Assembly (NCBI GenBank): GCA_019429385.1
Contig: JAHYIS010000027.1
Location: 1-38,864 of the forward strand
Reading direction: 5' to 3'
Length of the DNA: 38,864 nucleotides
Origin: ANME-2 cluster archaeon
GTDB lineage: Archaea; Halobacteriota; Methanosarcinia; Methanosarcinales; Methanocomedenaceae
The first letter of the stretch is position 1; each line of letters begins with the position of its first letter. The position numbers and the translations under genes are program-made. This document shows, one piece after another, positions 8,363 to 18,028 of this stretch. The notes below the pieces were generated by a model. The model did no database searches, had not been told where the DNA came from, and was given only the letters and a program-made list of their open reading frames with translations.

Positions 8363-8832
8363 CAGACCAGCCTCACAATTATTTTTGAACCAGCATACGC
8401 ACCCACAACAATGAACACTCCTCCCACGAGGCTGGCAATCGAAAACTGGGGTACGCCGGACAGAATATGACCCACGTTACACCCGTTGCCTATGCGCTCA
8501 CCCAGCCCCATGAGCATGCCGCCCATAAACGTATATGCGAGCCATTTCCGCTCTTGCGGCACCCTGACCTTAAAATCACGTCCCAGGTTCGCTGATATGA
8601 ATGCGCCTATCACTATTCCGATGATAAACATAACGAACCAGTTGACCTCGGGAGTAAATGTCTGGAAATGCAGGTTCGATGAAACATGGGAGGGTATGAC
8701 ACGATTTTCAACTGCGGCAACCAGTTTCATTTCCGCGCCGCCGATGCCCCATGGCCTGTTGAAATATACAAACAGAAGTGTGTTCAGTACAGCAAGAAGC
8801 AGACCGGTGACCCAGGGCGGAAGATAGCGCAT
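8362..8832 (-). CDS. YeeE/YedE-family half transporter, first subunit
   Basis: 156 aa, four or five membrane helices. GGMLMGLGERIGNGCNVGHILSG is represented by the loop with a single conserved Cys near residue 118 (GNGCNVGH), the counterpart of the GGC loop in its partner. Thus the pair reconstitutes the pseudo-twofold permease known from TsuA. Substrate is presumably thiosulfate or another reduced sulfur species, to be handed to the adjacent TusA. It lies 16 nt after tusA and overlaps the next gene. Confidence 0.8.
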   Translation of the reverse strand: MRYLPPWVTGLLLAVLNTLLFVYFNRPWGIGGAEMKLVAAVENRVIPSHVSSNLHFQTFTPEVNWFVMFIIGIVIGAFISANLGRDFKVRVPQERKWLAYTFMGGMLMGLGERIGNGCNVGHILSGVPQFSIASLVGGVFIVVGAYAGSKIIVRLV

Positions 8833-8848
8833 AATTCATCAACAGCAG

Positions 8849-9070
8849 CTATGGAACAATTATAGTAATTTCAAACTCCACACCCTTTTCGTCAACGGTA
8901 AATCCAATCCCGCGTTTCCTCAGTTCCATGGGAATGGACCGTCTTGCCGGCGGATGGTCACTGATGACCTTTAGAGTATCACCGCTATGCATTGCACCGA
9001 CCTTTTTGATGGTCTTGAGCAGCGGTACCGGACAAATATCACCTCGTGTATCCAGGACTTCTGAATTCAT
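8849..9070 (-). CDS. tusA: TusA/SirA-family sulfur carrier
   Basis: 73 aa, a complete TusA fold. The persulfide-carrying cysteine is C13 in GDICPVPLLKTIKK. The sequence ends with the typical strand EFEITIIVP. TusA-family proteins accept sulfane sulfur and pass it on; in YeeE-linked operons they probably take sulfur directly from the permease. 13 nt downstream of the V4R gene, with a GGAGGAG-type site before the ATG. Confidence 0.9.
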   Translation of the reverse strand: MNSEVLDTRGDICPVPLLKTIKKVGAMHSGDTLKVISDHPPARRSIPMELRKRGIGFTVDEKGVEFEITIIVP

Positions 9071-9083
9071 ACATACTCTCCTC

Positions 9084-9617
9084 CTAATCTTTTAAACTTT
9101 TTATTCCGATGAAGCAACAGTTACTTTCATGTTCACAGGAAAAATCAACGGCAGTTTGCTTTTCACCAAGGATAACTTCGATTATACCGCTGACCAGCCC
9201 TCCTTCCATATGGCATGATACCTCATCTTCTTTTCTTTGCATGAGGGATGAGGGATGATTGCACAATTTAAAAGATACTGAATGGTTCTCGAAGTCGATA
9301 TTGGTAAAATCTATATTTCCCCATCCGGTATTTCTCAGGATTATTGAACTCAGTTCTGACATCTGGGTTTCTACATCCAGTTCCCTCAGTTCAGGAAAAT
9401 GTTTGTAGGTGAGTCTGGCATATTGCTTGCCCATCTCGTATCCCACTTCCCTCAAAATTGCACCGGAACCTGACCCCAGATATTTCTGGACAGTATGCCT
9501 GAAAGATGCAAATGATTCAGTAAAGAGTATTGTGCTGGGTTCCCCCATCATTACAGGATGGCCTGCTTTTTCATCCAACCATAAATAAGGTATTGGTTTT
9601 TTGTTATTTCCTGACAT
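9084..9617 (-). CDS. V4R-domain protein with conserved cysteines
   Basis: 177 aa. The second half matches the V4R (4-vinyl reductase) fold: CNHPSS (C119), VSCHMEGGLVSGIIEVILGE (C135), then C161, C167 and C168 in DFSCEHESNCCF. V4R domains bind small ligands or metals through such residues and occur in regulators and accessory proteins. As first gene of the TusA/YeeE operon it might sense or chaperone a sulfur compound or cluster; that is inference. No DNA-binding domain is visible, so it is unlikely to regulate transcription on its own. Confidence 0.75.
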   Translation of the reverse strand: MSGNNKKPIPYLWLDEKAGHPVMMGEPSTILFTESFASFRHTVQKYLGSGSGAILREVGYEMGKQYARLTYKHFPELRELDVETQMSELSSIILRNTGWGNIDFTNIDFENHSVSFKLCNHPSSLMQRKEDEVSCHMEGGLVSGIIEVILGEKQTAVDFSCEHESNCCFIGIKSLKD

Positions 9618-9743
9618 ACCATGTCATCCTCCCGAATGTAAGACAGAGATCATTTCTAGTTGTTTATTGAGTAACAATTTATATATTAACTGTGACCGAA
9701 GGGTACGTAATTTTATATTATACTTTTAATAATGAGTTTAATA

Positions 9744-9860
9744 CACTTATATATTTTGATGAAGTTATTTCATTCCCTACCGTAAGGAAGCCATTAAATG
9801 AACAATAGTCTTATGCAATATTACCTCCCAACAAGAGGACGAGATTTTCATGAGTCGTAA
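9744..9860 (+). promoter_or_regulatory. gatE promoter and leader with 20-codon upstream ORF
   Basis: A TATA-like TTATATATT at 9747-9755 predicts a transcript start near 9776. From ATG at 9798, with AAGGAAG at 9784-9790 well placed, a 20-codon ORF ([20 protein letters not shown]) ends at 9858-9860, overlapping the gatE ATG at 9850 by 11 nt in another frame. The upstream ORF has a better ribosome binding site than gatE, so it could couple or throttle gatE translation. Confidence 0.35.
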
Positions 9861-11748
9861 GTACGATTATAGTAAACTGGGCCTGATAGCAGGCCTGGAG
9901 ATACACCAGCAGCTTGACACGAAGGAAAAACTGTTCTGCGGTTGTCCGACTACGTTACGTGACAATGAAGATTCCAATTTTGAATTTTTCAGGTATTTAC
10001 GCCCTACCCGCAGCGAGATGGGCGAGGTGGACCGGGCCGCAGCCGAAGAAGCGATGCTGACAAAACGGTTCGTGTATAAAGCCTATGACACGACCTGCCT
10101 GGTGGAGAATGATGAGGAACCACCCGGGGAATTGAACCGGGAGGCGCTTGGCATCACTCTTCAAATAGCAAAACTCCTGAACATGCGCGTGTTCGATGAG
10201 ATACATACCATGCGCAAGATTGTGATAGACGGTTCCAACACTTCAGGATTCCAGCGGACTGCGCTGGCTTCTACCAGCGGATATATTGAAACAAGCCAGG
10301 GTAATGTCGGGGTAGGTGTACTGTGCCTGGAAGAAGAAGCCGCCCGGAAATTGGAGGATAAAGGTGATACTGTTAAGTATTCACTTGACCGGCTCGGTAT
10401 CCCGCTTGTGGAGATCGGGACAGAGCCGGATATCAGATCACCGGCCCATGCCAGGGAGACAGCCGAACGTATCGGTATGCTGCTGCGCTCAACAGGGAGT
10501 GTCAAGCGGGGATTGGGTACTATCAGGCAGGATGTGAACATTTCTATTGCCCGGGGCGCACGGGTGGAGATCAAAGGTGTGCAGGCCCTGGACCTTATCG
10601 AGACCATTGTGGAGCAGGAAGTTGAGCGGCAGGTGAACCTGCTGGATATCATGGATGAGCTACGCTCCCGGAACGCTTCTGTCCCCGGGGATACTGTTGA
10701 TGTCACTGACCTGTTCATCCAGAGCCAGTCCAAGGTCATAAAAAATGCACTGAAAAAAGGGGTGGTGCTGGCAGCGAAGTTGCCAGGTTTTGCAGGTTTG
10801 GTTGGCCGCCAGGTCCAGCCGGGGCGCAGGTTAGGAACTGAATTATCCGACTATGCCAAAAAATCAGGTGTTGGAGGGATATTCCATACCGATGAACTGC
10901 CTGCATACGGTATAACCGAACAGGAGGTGGAAGCCCTGCGACAGGCAGTAGATGCTGGCGAAGGGGATGCTGTCATCCTGGTGGCAGACCTGGAAACGCG
11001 TGCAACCGGGGCCATGCAATTGGCCACAGAACGGGCACGTATGGCACTCAATTCAGTGCCGGAAGAGACCCGGCGGTCATTACCTGACGGTAACTCGGCT
11101 TACATGCGACCCCTGCCAGGTGCTGCGAGAATGTATCCGGAGACCGACATCCCTCCAGTGGTTGTGACTGCGGAAATGCTCGATGCTGTCGAACTGCCGG
11201 AACTGCTTCCCCAGCGCAAGGCCAGGTATATGGAAGAATGGGGGCTCAATGAAGAACTGGCAGGCAGGATGGCATACTCTGCTCACTTTACGTTGTTTGA
11301 GGAAGTCCTTTCAAAAGTAGCGGGGATAAATCCCATGCTTGTTGCCACAACATTGATGAGCACGCTGCCGGAACTCAGGCGAGAGGGTTTGAACATAGAC
11401 AGATTAGAGCCTCAACATTTTGAAGACGTATTCAGGCTGATAGTGTCGGGAGGAGCTGCTAAAGAAGTTGTACCGGAAATATTGTCTCAGATAATAGAAC
11501 ACCCAGAAATGACTGCTGAAGATGCTGCCAGGGAATTGGGTTTAGGAAAGAAGCGATTAGAAGATATTGAACATCTTATCGAGAATATCGTGATCCGGAA
11601 ACTGGACTTTGTGAAGGAGCGCGGTATGGGCGCCGTAGGACCGTTAATGGGTGAGGTCATGAAAGAACTGCGGGGCATCGTTGATGGTGAGGTTGCCAGC
11701 AGCCTGCTGAAAAAGAAGATCGAAAAACATCTGGGCCAGGAAAAATAA
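9850..11748 (+). CDS. gatE: Glutamyl-tRNA(Gln) amidotransferase subunit E
   Basis: 632 aa, the full archaeal GatE length. It works with the asparaginase-like GatD to convert Glu-tRNA(Gln) to Gln-tRNA(Gln), since most archaea lack Gln[18 protein letters not shown] at residues 13-28 is the GatB/E signature; [17 protein letters not shown] and RQDVNISIA follow; an AspRS-like insert lies around 280-400, and the YqeY-type tail ([13 protein letters not shown]) ends the protein. gatD is not in this window. The immediate ribosome binding site is weak (GAGGACGAG). Confidence 0.95.
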   Translation: MSRKYDYSKLGLIAGLEIHQQLDTKEKLFCGCPTTLRDNEDSNFEFFRYLRPTRSEMGEVDRAAAEEAMLTKRFVYKAYDTTCLVENDEEPPGELNREALGITLQIAKLLNMRVFDEIHTMRKIVIDGSNTSGFQRTALASTSGYIETSQGNVGVGVLCLEEEAARKLEDKGDTVKYSLDRLGIPLVEIGTEPDIRSPAHARETAERIGMLLRSTGSVKRGLGTIRQDVNISIARGARVEIKGVQALDLIETIVEQEVERQVNLLDIMDELRSRNASVPGDTVDVTDLFIQSQSKVIKNALKKGVVLAAKLPGFAGLVGRQVQPGRRLGTELSDYAKKSGVGGIFHTDELPAYGITEQEVEALRQAVDAGEGDAVILVADLETRATGAMQLATERARMALNSVPEETRRSLPDGNSAYMRPLPGAARMYPETDIPPVVVTAEMLDAVELPELLPQRKARYMEEWGLNEELAGRMAYSAHFTLFEEVLSKVAGINPMLVATTLMSTLPELRREGLNIDRLEPQHFEDVFRLIVSGGAAKEVVPEILSQIIEHPEMTAEDAARELGLGKKRLEDIEHLIENIVIRKLDFVKERGMGAVGPLMGEVMKELRGIVDGEVASSLLKKKIEKHLGQEK

Positions 11749-11991
11749 TCACTATGTGCAGTAATTATAATTTCATTGATAAAATTGACAATGTAATGTA
11801 TTATCGTTATATTTATGTATCTCATGCGTCAATATAATCAAATCGTAAAACGTTCAGGTCAATCCAGGAAACTTTGCGGTAGCATGCGAGTACGAGTCGT
11901 CGTTGGGTTGCGGTTGTGCATATGAAGCGCACATCATTTATTTGCTATAACATCAATACAAACAAGAGAATAATTCAAGGAGGAGAGACTA

Positions 11992-13614
11992 ACGCCAATA
12001 TTTATCGAAATAAAGGACCTGTCAGTGGGTTTTGATGACGTGGATGTGTTGAAGAACATAAACCTTACAATTGATGAAGGAGAAGCGGTGGGAATTCTGG
12101 GCAGAAGCGGTGCTGGCAAGTCAATACTCATGCATGTGCTAAGGGGTGTGGAAGAATATGAACGGATATCAGGCCAGGTAATATATCATGTAGCCCAGTG
12201 TAAAAAATGCGGCCTCATAGAACCACCAAGCAGGGTAGGCACTCCATGCCGAAAGTGCAGCGGTAACATGACAGAATTAACTGCTGACTTTGTTTCTCTT
12301 CCCATCCATGACCCGGCAAGAAAAGCTATTTCCAGGCGTATTGCCATTATGCTTCAGCGGACTTTTGCCCTGTACGGTGATGAACGGGTCATTGTGAACG
12401 TGATGAACGCCCTTACCGAAATAGGGGAGAAAGGCCCCAACGCGATCCATAAAGCTGCTGACCTGCTTGACCAGGTGAACATGTCCCATAGAATGATGCA
12501 CATAGCCCGTGAACTCAGCGGTGGAGAAAAGCAGAGGGTGGTGCTGGCAAGACAGCTTGTCAAAGACCCCATGATGCTCATTGCAGATGAACCCACAGGG
12601 ACTCTTGACCCCAAAACCGCAGAACTTGTTCACGAAGGGATCATGAATGCGGTAAAAGAATACAAAATGTCACTGATCATCACATCGCACTGGCCCAGGG
12701 TAATCGAGGAACTCTCACATAAAGCGATCTGGCTGGAAGATGGTAAGATCATAGCAGAAGGGGACCCGAAGACCGTTAGTGCCAAATTCATGGAACAGGC
12801 CGGTGAAATAGAGAAACGTGAAATAAATATTGGCGAACCTGTTATAAAAGCCAAGAACCTGAGAATGAAATATTTCTCTCTTGACCGCGGTGTGGTCAAT
12901 GCAGTGGATGGCATTGATTTTGAAGTGCGCGAGGGAGAGATATTCGGGATAATCGGCGTGAGCGGGGCCGGAAAGACCACAACATCCAAAATTATCACAG
13001 GTAATTTACAGCCCACCGAGGGTGAAATAGATATCCGGGTCGGAGATGAGTGGGTGGACATGAGAATAATGGGTGTCCATGGCAAAGGACGGGCTACCAA
13101 ATATATCGGTGTACTGCACCAGGAATACAGTTTGTATCCTCACAGGAATGTCATAGATAACCTGACCGAATCCATTGGCCTTGAACTCCCGCATGAACTT
13201 GGTGAGCGTAAAGCCATTTATACTCTTACCACGACAGGATTCTCGGAACATAAGGCCCTGAGCATCCTTCAAAAGATGCCTGATGAGCTCAGTGAAGGGG
13301 AGCGGCACAGAGTGGCAATGGCGGCCGTACTGATGAAGGAACCAAGGATACTGGTATTTGACGAACCTACTGGTACCATGGACCCTATTACAAAAATCGA
13401 AGTATCCAGGTCAATTCTGCATGCCAGGGAGACCATGGGCGAAACATTTGTAATTGTCTCCCATGATATGGACTTTGTTGCCGAAGTATGTGACCGGGCT
13501 GCCCTGATGAGATTAGGTAAAATCGTGGATATTGGCGATACGGCCGATGTGCTCAGTCGCCTGACAAAAAAAGAACGTGAAGAATCACTGGAAGGTATAT
13601 CGAAAGACTTATAG
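11992..13614 (+). CDS. atwA: Methyl-coenzyme M reductase activation component A2, ACG start
   Basis: 540 aa twin-ABC ATPase that powers reductive activation of the Ni of Mcr cofactor F430. NBD1: Walker A GRSGAGKS (37-44), a zinc-ribbon insert with C70, C73, C86 and C89, signature LSGGE (175-179), Walker B ending DE at 199-200. NBD2: GVSGAGKT (322-329), variant signature LSEGE (433-437), Walker B ending at 458. The first ATG/GTG/TTG in frame (GTG 12025) would cut into the conserved first strand. The frame reads back through ACG-CCA-ATA-TTT-ATC-GAA, and AAGGAGG ends 8 nt before the ACG at 11992. So either ACG is used as start or the base is an error for ATG. Head of the marker cluster. Confidence 0.9.
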   Translation, partial: TPIFIEIKDLSVGFDDVDVLKNINLTIDEGEAVGILGRSGAGKSILMHVLRGVEEYERISGQVIYHVAQCKKCGLIEPPSRVGTPCRKCSGNMTELTADFVSLPIHDPARKAISRRIAIMLQRTFALYGDERVIVNVMNALTEIGEKGPNAIHKAADLLDQVNMSHRMMHIARELSGGEKQRVVLARQLVKDPMMLIADEPTGTLDPKTAELVHEGIMNAVKEYKMSLIITSHWPRVIEELSHKAIWLEDGKIIAEGDPKTVSAKFMEQAGEIEKREINIGEPVIKAKNLRMKYFSLDRGVVNAVDGIDFEVREGEIFGIIGVSGAGKTTTSKIITGNLQPTEGEIDIRVGDEWVDMRIMGVHGKGRATKYIGVLHQEYSLYPHRNVIDNLTESIGLELPHELGERKAIYTLTTTGFSEHKALSILQKMPDELSEGERHRVAMAAVLMKEPRILVFDEPTGTMDPITKIEVSRSILHARETMGETFVIVSHDMDFVAEVCDRAALMRLGKIVDIGDTADVLSRLTKKEREESLEGISKDL

Positions 13615-13630
13615 TGTCCTACCGGTAAAA

Positions 13631-13640
13631 TCTTTTATAT
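13631..13640 (+). promoter_or_regulatory. Possible internal TATA box before mmp3
   Basis: TTTTATAT at 13633-13640 in the 79-nt gap after atwA. It would start a transcript near 13665, ahead of the GGAGGAG of mmp3. It suggests that the mmp genes can be transcribed apart from atwA. Confidence 0.3.
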
Positions 13641-13693
13641 TGCAGCAGGTAAGCATTATGGTCCAAGAGGTATTCTGATATGGAGGAGTGTTA

Positions 13694-15241
13694 GTGAGCA
13701 GCACGATCACAGTTGAGTTAAATGAACTTTCAATGGAGATGGAAGACGGGACCACACTGGGTGAGTTGCTAACAACGACGAAAGCAACCTATCACAAAGG
13801 AACAACCATAGGAATTGTGAAAGGTGGAGAAGAAAAGGAAGAGCAAACTACCGAATATAGTCTTAAAACGAACAAAGGTGAGTTCAAGATTGAAGTGGAT
13901 TCTCAAAATGCTGAATTCTTGAATATCTGGGCCACTGTTTTTGTGGGAAAGGAATTGCGTGCTCACTGGGCTACTCCTGATGCAGTGGCCTTTGGTCCTG
14001 TTGGAACGGGTATTAAACCCGATAGAGGTACCTATGGATATAAGAAATATGATATTATCTTCGGGGCTGGTGGGTATGATGCCAAGAACACCTACGTGAT
14101 AATTGCAAAAAACAATCACACAGCATCTCATGGTTCCCCGCTAAACGGCGGTGTATTTGCCAGGGTCATAAGCAGCAAGAACATCATTTCAAAACTGGAA
14201 CAGGGAGATACCATTACCGGTATTGAACCGGTAATAAAATGGGAGACGCTTACAGATAAGATCACTACAACTGACATGGATACTGTACTTGAAAATGGTA
14301 TGAAGATATTTACGTATTTTGCGGTTGAATTAAATAAAGATTCACCTGAAGGTGCAGAACATTTCCTTGGTCTGGTGCGTCACGGGTACTTCAAGGTAGA
14401 TGATATATCCAGTTCGTACGTGGTGGATGACGTGCTCAAAGGAGAAAATTGTCCATTCGAATCGCTGGATTCCCGCTCAGAGGGTAGTGTTGCGGTACGT
14501 ACCCAGGGTGATGGAATGGGTAGGGTATTCATTTCAAAGGAAGACCGTACCAGCAGCATGGCACATTCAATTGTGGGAATGGTGACGAAGGGGGTTGAAC
14601 TGGTAAAGCTGGCTGACAAAGGCAATAAACTGACGATATCTGCCACACCAGAGCGGGTTATGTTTTTGGGCCTGAAGATCAATGAAGCGATTGACCTGGC
14701 GCACGAACGTGGACTTACTTTGGAGATTGGAGGATATGAAGGAGATGATGCTATAATAGTTGAACAGCGTCCAGAAACCACCATGGAGATATTGGAAGGG
14801 GGAAAAATATCTGCATTTTGCATTCCACCTGACCAGTTGATCCACATCAAATTTTATTATGATAGGGCACCCATAACTATAGAGTTTTTCAAACACGCCC
14901 TCAAGCTCAAGGAGCGGCCGCTCGGTCCATTGCCTGTGGATTTAACATATGAGAATACAACACTGCTAAAGACCATCAAACGTGCTGAGACCTACAAGGA
15001 GATTATGCCCGAAAACACACCGGTTGAAATTGTGCTTGCAGGTGAAATGGGAGTGACCAACCAGGCTTCCAAGACATATGGCCTGATAGGGGTCAAGACC
15101 ATCGATGATAAGCGATATGGTCCCACAGGTGAGAAGTTCCACTGTACGAATATAATCGGCAAAGTGATCGATGCGGAGAAATTAAAGGACTTCCAAAAAG
15201 GCGATATCGTCTATGTGATGGAGGTGGAGCAGGATGAGTGA
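13694..15241 (+). CDS. mmp3: Methanogenesis marker protein 3 (UPF0288)
   Basis: 515 aa. Start GTG at 13694 is chosen because GGAGGAG (13682-13688) ends 5-6 nt upstream; GTG 13688 overlaps it. The family has a small N-terminal ubiquitin-like segment (STITVELNELSMEMEDGTTL) followed by repeated cyclophilin-like beta domains (EGAEHFLGLVRHGYF; APITIEFFKHALKLK). Mmp3 is known as part of the Mcr activation complex with AtwA, McrC, Mmp7 and Mmp17, where unusual Fe-S clusters carry electrons. No membrane segment. Overlaps mmp6 by 8 nt. Confidence 0.9.
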   Translation: MSSTITVELNELSMEMEDGTTLGELLTTTKATYHKGTTIGIVKGGEEKEEQTTEYSLKTNKGEFKIEVDSQNAEFLNIWATVFVGKELRAHWATPDAVAFGPVGTGIKPDRGTYGYKKYDIIFGAGGYDAKNTYVIIAKNNHTASHGSPLNGGVFARVISSKNIISKLEQGDTITGIEPVIKWETLTDKITTTDMDTVLENGMKIFTYFAVELNKDSPEGAEHFLGLVRHGYFKVDDISSSYVVDDVLKGENCPFESLDSRSEGSVAVRTQGDGMGRVFISKEDRTSSMAHSIVGMVTKGVELVKLADKGNKLTISATPERVMFLGLKINEAIDLAHERGLTLEIGGYEGDDAIIVEQRPETTMEILEGGKISAFCIPPDQLIHIKFYYDRAPITIEFFKHALKLKERPLGPLPVDLTYENTTLLKTIKRAETYKEIMPENTPVEIVLAGEMGVTNQASKTYGLIGVKTIDDKRYGPTGEKFHCTNIIGKVIDAEKLKDFQKGDIVYVMEVEQDE

Positions 15242-15677
15242 CGATGATATAATTAGCAAGATGGTAGTGCTGCATTCCACCTATACCCTGCCCAGTGACC
15301 TGGTAATTAAGATATACGAGAGCAAGGCAGATGTTACGGTCAAAGAGACCTGTTTCGGTCTTGTTATCGAAGGTAAAAGGTCTGAAGTGAACAGGGTAGC
15401 CAGGGAACTCAGGAACCTGGACCCCAATCGTATATTTATCAAAGAGCGGGGTGTGCCTCCGGGGGACAAATACCTCTGCAGAGCAGGACGTGGCGGAGGT
15501 CCAAAACCAGGATTCCACCACCATGAAGTAGAATTTGCCCTCCTGCCTTATTTTAGTGAGGCATTGGCCGAGATAGACAGAGGCGAGATCCCAAAGATAA
15601 AAGACGTTGCACGACCGCATATTACCATTGACGAATTGAAAGACATAATTGAGAAAGAGGTTAAGAAATCAGAGTGA
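15234..15677 (+). CDS. mmp6: Methanogenesis marker protein 6
   Basis: 147 aa, family length. MVVLHSTYTLPSDLVIKIYES and RELRNLDPNRIFIKERGVPPGD are characteristic, represented here by the conserved IFIKERGF-like core (IFIKERGVPPGD, about residues 63-75) and a GGGPKPGFHHHEVE segment. Biochemical function is unknown; it occurs almost only in organisms with Mcr. Its ATG lies inside the end of mmp3 (ATGAGTGA), so translation is coupled. Confidence 0.88.
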   Translation: MSDDDIISKMVVLHSTYTLPSDLVIKIYESKADVTVKETCFGLVIEGKRSEVNRVARELRNLDPNRIFIKERGVPPGDKYLCRAGRGGGPKPGFHHHEVEFALLPYFSEALAEIDRGEIPKIKDVARPHITIDELKDIIEKEVKKSE

Positions 15678-15687
15678 GGTTATCAGG

Positions 15688-16152
15688 ATGGTTAAGGTTT
15701 TCATTTACCCCAGTAATAGTTTGATACTGTCAGACCTCGTGGACAGGTTCGGTCACGAACCTCTGGCCATGATGCAGGAGATAGGGAAGAATATACGCAC
15801 GGCCGGTCTGGATTCGCCGCCTATCAATATTACCCCCGAGGACCCGAAACGGGGATTGAAGTATGCAGCTGTTGAGGTCCCTGCAGGTGTGAGGGGCAGG
15901 ATGTCATTGCTGGGTCCACTGCTCGAGGAGGCAGAGGCAGGCATTATTGTAAAAGAGCCTGATATCTCTTTTGGATGTATGGGTTGCGCCCGTACAAATG
16001 AGCTTATCAATTTCCTGGTGCGGGCCAAGAAAATACCTCTCCTTGAGCTGAATTATCCCAATACAGAGGAAGACGCAAAGACATTCGTGTACAGGATACG
16101 TGAGTTTCTGGACGGTTTGTCAGCCAGTGGAACCGGAAAGGGGGATGAGTGA
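15688..16152 (+). CDS. mmp5: Methanogenesis marker protein 5
   Basis: 154 aa from the ATG at 15688 ([18 protein letters not shown]), which follows GAGGT at 15676-15680; an upstream in-frame ATG at 15649 would lie inside mmp6. [12 protein letters not shown] (about residues 96-107) contains a conserved C-x2-C. The function is unknown; the family is restricted to Mcr-bearing archaea. It overlaps mmp15 by 8 nt. Confidence 0.88.
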   Translation: MVKVFIYPSNSLILSDLVDRFGHEPLAMMQEIGKNIRTAGLDSPPINITPEDPKRGLKYAAVEVPAGVRGRMSLLGPLLEEAEAGIIVKEPDISFGCMGCARTNELINFLVRAKKIPLLELNYPNTEEDAKTFVYRIREFLDGLSASGTGKGDE

Positions 16153-17395
16153 TATGGGAAAAGAGAATCTTGTCAAGATCGCCCAGCTGTCCTGCGGCAG
16201 TGTGTACAGCGGTATCCAGCAGGAAATTGAAATGGCTGCCGGGATGGTTGATGCAGAGATCATTTACCCTGAGATAACCATTGACGATGTTAAGGTCGTA
16301 CAGGAAGAGTTCGGCCTGCAGGTGGCCAGTCCTGACCTGAGGTTGATGATGGCCAGGGCCAAAGCTCTGGTGGATGGGAAGGTCAGGGCTGATGCTGTGC
16401 TGATAGCGACCTGTTTCAGGTGTGCCGAGGGTGCACTGGTGCGAAATGAGATACGCAGGTATATTCACGAGAACTCGAAATTGCCTGTTATCAGTTATTC
16501 ATTTACTGAACGTACAACGGCTGCTACTCTGCTCACCAGACTGGAGGCCCTGACCACCACTGCCCGGCGGCGCAGTCTGCTTGCCAGGGAACACCAGGAA
16601 GGACTGACCGCTGGTATTGATTCAGGGTCCACCACCACCAAAGCGGTGATCATGAAGGACGATAAAGTGGTGGGTACGGGCTGGGTGCCTACGGTCAAGG
16701 TCATGGAAAGTGCCACCGAGGCACTGGACAATGCCATGAAAGAAGCGGGAATTACCAGGGATGATATACAGGCCCTAGGTGTTACAGGATATGGCAGGTT
16801 CCTGATAGGGGAGGAGTTCAAGGCCTCCCTGATCCAGGAGGAGATCACGGTGAATTCCAAAGGTGCGGTCTACCTGGCAGGTTTCCAAAAGGGTCAGGCG
16901 ACTGTTATTGATATTGGAGGTATGGACAATAAGGCCATATCGGTGCAGGATGGTATTCCGGGTATGTTCACTATGGGCGGTATATGCGCCGGAGCATCTG
17001 GCCGCTTCCTGGAGATGACTGCCAAGCGCCTCGGAGTGGATATCACTGAACTGGGTGCGCTGGCTGTAAAGGGAATGCGGGAAAATGTGGAGATGAACAG
17101 TTACTGTATCGTGTTCGGTATCCAGAGCCTGGTCAATTCGCTGGCCAAGGGGTCTTCAGCTGATGATGTGGCTGCAGCAGCTTGTTTCAGTGTGGTGGAA
17201 CAGGTTTTTATGCAGCAATTGCAGGAAGTTGAGGTCAAAGAACCGCTGATCATGGTAGGCGGGTCGGCACTTATTGCCGGTGTTCCCAGAGCCATGGAGA
17301 AACTGTTACAGATCAAGGTGACGGTACCCCCGTATGCCCAGTACATAGGCGCGGTGGGTGCAGCGCTGCTGGCATCTGGTTTCATCAATAAATAG
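16145..17395 (+). CDS. mmp15: Methanogenesis marker protein 15, ASKHA-type ATPase
   Basis: 416 aa. The N-terminal part has [13 protein letters not shown] and a [13 protein letters not shown] motif. The C-terminal two thirds is a BadF/BcrA/HgdC-like ATPase: [14 protein letters not shown] (phosphate loop), [23 protein letters not shown] and [12 protein letters not shown], the last two carrying the Cys that in HgdC relatives hold a 4Fe-4S cluster between subunits. Such ATPases drive low-potential electron transfer, which suits a role in Mcr activation or cofactor assembly (inference). ATG 16145 overlaps mmp5; ATG 16154 is an equally possible start. Confidence 0.9.
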   Translation: MSDMGKENLVKIAQLSCGSVYSGIQQEIEMAAGMVDAEIIYPEITIDDVKVVQEEFGLQVASPDLRLMMARAKALVDGKVRADAVLIATCFRCAEGALVRNEIRRYIHENSKLPVISYSFTERTTAATLLTRLEALTTTARRRSLLAREHQEGLTAGIDSGSTTTKAVIMKDDKVVGTGWVPTVKVMESATEALDNAMKEAGITRDDIQALGVTGYGRFLIGEEFKASLIQEEITVNSKGAVYLAGFQKGQATVIDIGGMDNKAISVQDGIPGMFTMGGICAGASGRFLEMTAKRLGVDITELGALAVKGMRENVEMNSYCIVFGIQSLVNSLAKGSSADDVAAAACFSVVEQVFMQQLQEVEVKEPLIMVGGSALIAGVPRAMEKLLQIKVTVPPYAQYIGAVGAALLASGFINK

Positions 17396-17416
17396 GCCAT
17401 ATTAGGAGTAACACAG

Positions 17417-18028
17417 ATGGAAGACGACGAGAAGATCATCGTGGAAGCGCCCGGTGAAGAGGTGGGGGCGGAAGTGTACATGAGGGTTATCTCTGATGTG
17501 CTGTCTGACCTTGCACTTGGCAGGGTTATCGAAAAGGTCAGGGTGTATGTCGACGTGACAGAGCCAGTGTTCATTTTTGTAGCATTGCGGCATATCGGAA
17601 TTGCTTCTGTGCACCTTAAGGATTTTGCGGACCTGGAAATAGGGGACTACGGAAAACATCAGGTTCTTATTAAACTTAATAAAGAGGCATATATTCCACA
17701 GTTGCTTGAGAAATTGTGGGAACGCTACGGCAGGGGCAATATCACCCATGAAGAGCGTACCCTTATTGTGGTGGAAACTCCTGATTATATGGATGAAGTG
17801 GATATATTAAGTGAAATGATCATTGATGAAAAAGCAGGAGAGATCAGTGACAGGATAGTTGATGCCATGTTGAGGATAATTCCTGAAGGGTTCAGGGTCA
17901 GGTATCACCAGATGACAAAACAATATATTCTTTTTGTAGCTTCGGAAGATGCTATAAAACAGGAGTGGAAAGACAGGGCACAGACCATGCTTGGTACGTT
18001 ACTCGGTGGGGTGTCATCCAATGCTTGA
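17417..18028 (+). CDS. mmp17: Methanogenesis marker protein 17
   Basis: 203 aa. Family features include VEAPGEEVGAEVYMRVISDVL near the N terminus (seen as EVGAEVYMRVISDVL), DLEIGDYGKHQVLIKLN and a GFRVRYHQMT segment. Mmp17 is a known component of the Mcr activation complex. It is short, acidic and soluble, 21 nt after mmp15, and overlaps mmp7 by 8 nt. Confidence 0.88.
   Translation: MEDDEKIIVEAPGEEVGAEVYMRVISDVLSDLALGRVIEKVRVYVDVTEPVFIFVALRHIGIASVHLKDFADLEIGDYGKHQVLIKLNKEAYIPQLLEKLWERYGRGNITHEERTLIVVETPDYMDEVDILSEMIIDEKAGEISDRIVDAMLRIIPEGFRVRYHQMTKQYILFVASEDAIKQEWKDRAQTMLGTLLGGVSSNA

Noticed and set aside
11820-11950. Small RNA gene before atwA
   Set aside because: Searched for C/D boxes, tRNA arms and long hairpins; none convincing.
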